Origin: Neoactinobaculum massilliense
GTDB lineage: Bacteria; Actinomycetota; Actinomycetes; Actinomycetales; Actinomycetaceae
Direction of reading: 5' to 3'
Length of the DNA: 64,000 nt
Assembly: GCF_900604955.1 (NCBI RefSeq)
Contig: NZ_UWPE01000001.1
Coordinates: forward strand, 1,302,001 to 1,366,000
Positions 62,020-64,000 of this stretch are shown here, one piece after another (the first letter of the stretch is position 1; every line of letters starts with the position of its first letter). A program made the position numbers and the translations under genes. The notes below the pieces were generated by a model that saw only the letters and a program-made list of their open reading frames with translations, was not told the DNA's origin and made no database searches.

Positions 62020-62754
62020 TTACTTCCCCTGATTTGCCACCGCGGCGATCTTCTCCGCCACATTCGGATCCAGGTACGTGCCGCCCTTCTTGACGGGCTT
62101 GAGGTTCTCGTCCAGCTCATACACCAGCGGCACGCCGGTCGGGATATTGAGGTGGGAGATTTCTTCCTCGGAAATTTCATCAAGGTGCTTGACCAGTGCG
62201 CGCAGGGAGTTGCCGTGCGCAGCAATCATCACCGTCTTGCCCGTCTTGAGCGCCGGCACAATGGTGGACTCCCAGTAGGGCATCTCGCGCTCAAGCACGT
62301 TCTTAAGCGCTTCCGAACGCGGAATCGGCTCACCGGCATAGCGCGGATCGCCGGAGGGATTAAATTCAGAGTCCTCTTCAATGGCCGGCGGCATCACCGC
62401 GTAGGAGCGACGCCACGCCATGAACTGCTCCTCGCCGTACTCATCGCGAATTTCCTTCTTGTTCTTCCCCTGCAGGGCGCCGTAGTGACGCTCATTGAGA
62501 CGCCACGAACGCTCCACCGGAATCCAGTGGCGATCCGCCACATCCAGGGCAATATTTGCGGTCTGAATAGCGCGGCGCAGCACCGAGGTGAAGAGAAGAT
62601 CCGGCAGTTCGCCAGAATCGCGCAGCAGTTCGCCCGCATGCTTGGCCTCAGCGCGGCCCTTTTCGGAGAGGGCAACGTCCACCCAGCCCGTGAACAGGTT
62701 CTTGGCATTCCATTCGCTCTCGCCGTGGCGGAGCAGAATCAACTTGTAGGTCAT
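62020..62754 (-). CDS. gpmA: 2,3-bisphosphoglycerate-dependent phosphoglycerate mutase
   Basis: 244-aa glycolytic enzyme that interconverts 3- and 2-phosphoglycerate. The phospho-His loop is [23 protein letters not shown] (residues 5-27, His11). The second His lies in [17 protein letters not shown], and the Glu in [15 protein letters not shown]. No Shine-Dalgarno sequence is seen; an AT-rich block (CAATATAAAT) ends next to the ATG, so the mRNA may be leaderless. It lies convergent to phoU. Confidence 0.95.
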   Translation of the reverse strand: MTYKLILLRHGESEWNAKNLFTGWVDVALSEKGRAEAKHAGELLRDSGELPDLLFTSVLRRAIQTANIALDVADRHWIPVERSWRLNERHYGALQGKNKKEIRDEYGEEQFMAWRRSYAVMPPAIEEDSEFNPSGDPRYAGEPIPRSEALKNVLEREMPYWESTIVPALKTGKTVMIAAHGNSLRALVKHLDEISEEEISHLNIPTGVPLVYELDENLKPVKKGGTYLDPNVAEKIAAVANQGK

Positions 62755-62959
62755 ATTTATATTGTGTCATGCCCACGTGAACGCGCACGGGACTCCTCCG
62801 TTCGCGGCGAACCACCGTGGGATTGCGGCTACGCGTTCACCATCCGACCGACCATGACCATCCGAGCCGCGTCTCCGCCGCAGTCCAGGCCGATCACCAC
62901 CATCCAGAACGCCCCATCGGCACTGTCCGGACCACCGCATCCATTGCCATACTGACTAC

Positions 62960-64000
62960 ATGTCACCTACAGCAGGTAACGCCAAGGAACCCTGGACGGA
63001 CTCGCCGTCCGCTGCGGGCGCGGCACAGCGTGGTTCCGCTGCCGCCAGCGATAGCGCCCCGGTCACCCATGCTGCGTCACCTGCTGCGCCCACTGTCCCG
63101 GCCACGAAGTTCTCGTGGATCTGGCTGATCGTCGTGTGCATCGCGGTATGCCTCCTCACTGCCGGCACACTCGTGGCCACCAACTGGACACCGTGGATGC
63201 TTCGCCCGGGCACCGCGCGGGCGTTTATTATCGCGGCGGGACTTGCCGCCCTTGTGGTGCTGGCGGCGGGCGGCATCGCCATCGTGGTGAAAGCCCACAC
63301 CGCACTGGCCGAGGCGCGAGGCCCCGCCTGGCTCAAGTTTTGCGCGGAACTGCTGATAATCCTCGCGGTACTCGCCGCATGGCTTGGGGCGGACCTACTG
63401 GGATTCGCCTTGCTCCTGGCATCGTCGCCCGGCACAGAGCAGCCGCACGCACCCGCCGGATACGTGGTGATAAGGCCGGACACACTCTACGACCCCTACT
63501 ATGAATATCACCGCGTCCATGGCCCCTTTTTCATGGACCGCCAGGCCACCCGCACCACCGATGTGCCACCCTCCGCCGACACAGCAGAACTGCCGGATGA
63601 ACCCGCTCTCATTACCTCCCCCGCGGCAAACACCGAGGCGCCCACACCGGCGTCGTCCCCAACAATTTCGGATGCGGACGTAACCGCGCAATCGCCAGCC
63701 GGCAGCAATTCGGCCGTCACTTTTGGCGCCTTCGACGCGGGCACAACGCTGGGCGGCAAGGGTGGCTATACGGCCGTGCGCCGCGATCATCCGGGCGAGA
63801 CGTGGAAGCCACTGGGGTATATCGGTGAGGGCGGACTCTACTATTTTGCGTTTGTCTCCGAGACGGTTGGTTTCGCTGACTTCAGCCCCGCCGGCGCGGA
63901 TGGCGTGGGGACGCTGGTCACGCGCGATGGCGGGCACACCTGGACCCCGGTCACGGCCATGCTCCCGGACTCATTCCCCGAGACAGCGCGGTTTCTTACG
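62960..64000 (+). CDS. Membrane protein with Asp-box (BNR-like) motifs, 3' end outside window
   Basis: The frame is open from ATG 62960 to the window edge, 347 codons. An Ala/Ser-rich cytoplasmic part (1-50) is followed by three hydrophobic helices (FSWIWLIVVCIAVCLLTAGTLVA; FIIAAGLAALVVLAAGGIAIVV; LLIILAVLAAWLGADLLGFALLLA). A Pro/Thr/Ala-rich linker comes next, then an extracytoplasmic region where DHPGETWKPLG and RDGGHTWTPV look like Asp-box repeats of beta-propellers (sialidase/Ycf48-like). No ribosome binding site is seen. The function is unknown, and the propeller is inferred from only two repeats. Confidence 0.7.
   Translation, partial: MSPTAGNAKEPWTDSPSAAGAAQRGSAAASDSAPVTHAASPAAPTVPATKFSWIWLIVVCIAVCLLTAGTLVATNWTPWMLRPGTARAFIIAAGLAALVVLAAGGIAIVVKAHTALAEARGPAWLKFCAELLIILAVLAAWLGADLLGFALLLASSPGTEQPHAPAGYVVIRPDTLYDPYYEYHRVHGPFFMDRQATRTTDVPPSADTAELPDEPALITSPAANTEAPTPASSPTISDADVTAQSPAGSNSAVTFGAFDAGTTLGGKGGYTAVRRDHPGETWKPLGYIGEGGLYYFAFVSETVGFADFSPAGADGVGTLVTRDGGHTWTPVTAMLPDSFPETARFLT

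Overview
The window is high-GC, gene-dense chromosomal DNA from an actinobacterium, most likely a member of the Actinomycetaceae (Actinotignum/Actinobaculum-like). That placement is an inference from the gene set: DUF3263, DUF3027 and LytR_C-domain proteins, CarD, SenX3/RegX3, a MsiK/UgpC-type ATPase with a DUF4032 partner, a groEL without groES controlled by CIRCE, and an actinobacterial-type 23S rRNA and small SRP RNA. I see no insertion sequence, prophage, integrase or CRISPR array. Most of the window is housekeeping DNA.

Left part (1-28.8 kb): a truncated NCS2 purine permease; a cold-shock protein/DUF3027/manA operon; a dicarboxylate symporter; a TPM-domain protein followed by PspA; an OmpR-type two-component system; an SDR/PlsC pair; an HD-like protein; groEL with two CIRCE operators; LytR_C, DUF3263 and nucleoside hydrolase genes; ung; a two-domain VOC protein; tRNA-Thr; a DsbA-like membrane-anchored thioredoxin; a Ser/Thr kinase; the UgpC-type ATPase with DUF4032; and recR/dnaX.

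Centre (29-35.2 kb): one complete rRNA operon on the minus strand (16S-23S-5S, no spacer tRNA) ending in a strong terminator. Upstream lies a roughly 0.9 kb leader and then the SRP RNA gene ffs with its own promoter.

Right part (35.4-64 kb): a YbaK-type deacylase; an acyl-CoA-dehydrogenase-like flavoprotein; tRNA-Ser; catalase; a NarL-type two-component system followed by an ABC exporter; a second LytR_C protein; a secreted GH78 rhamnosidase-like gene broken by an 8-bp tandem duplication; uraA; cysS, rlmB, an unknown gene and an ASCH gene in one direction; an MFS transporter; carD; senX3-regX3 and phoU separated by PHO-box-like repeats; gpmA; and a truncated membrane protein with Asp-box motifs.

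The observations most worth checking are: an 11-mer (CGGCGTCGTAC) with four exact copies, all between genes, plus many near copies; the 8-bp duplication that frameshifts the GH78 gene; a one-base frameshift in the Gly-rich tail of the TPM protein; a 29-bp direct repeat with a 12-bp palindromic core between a cold-shock gene and a transporter; a hairpin that can mask the uraA ribosome binding site; PHO-box-like repeats spaced in multiples of 11 bp between senX3 and phoU; and an uncharacterised 490-residue protein coupled to an ASCH-domain protein.
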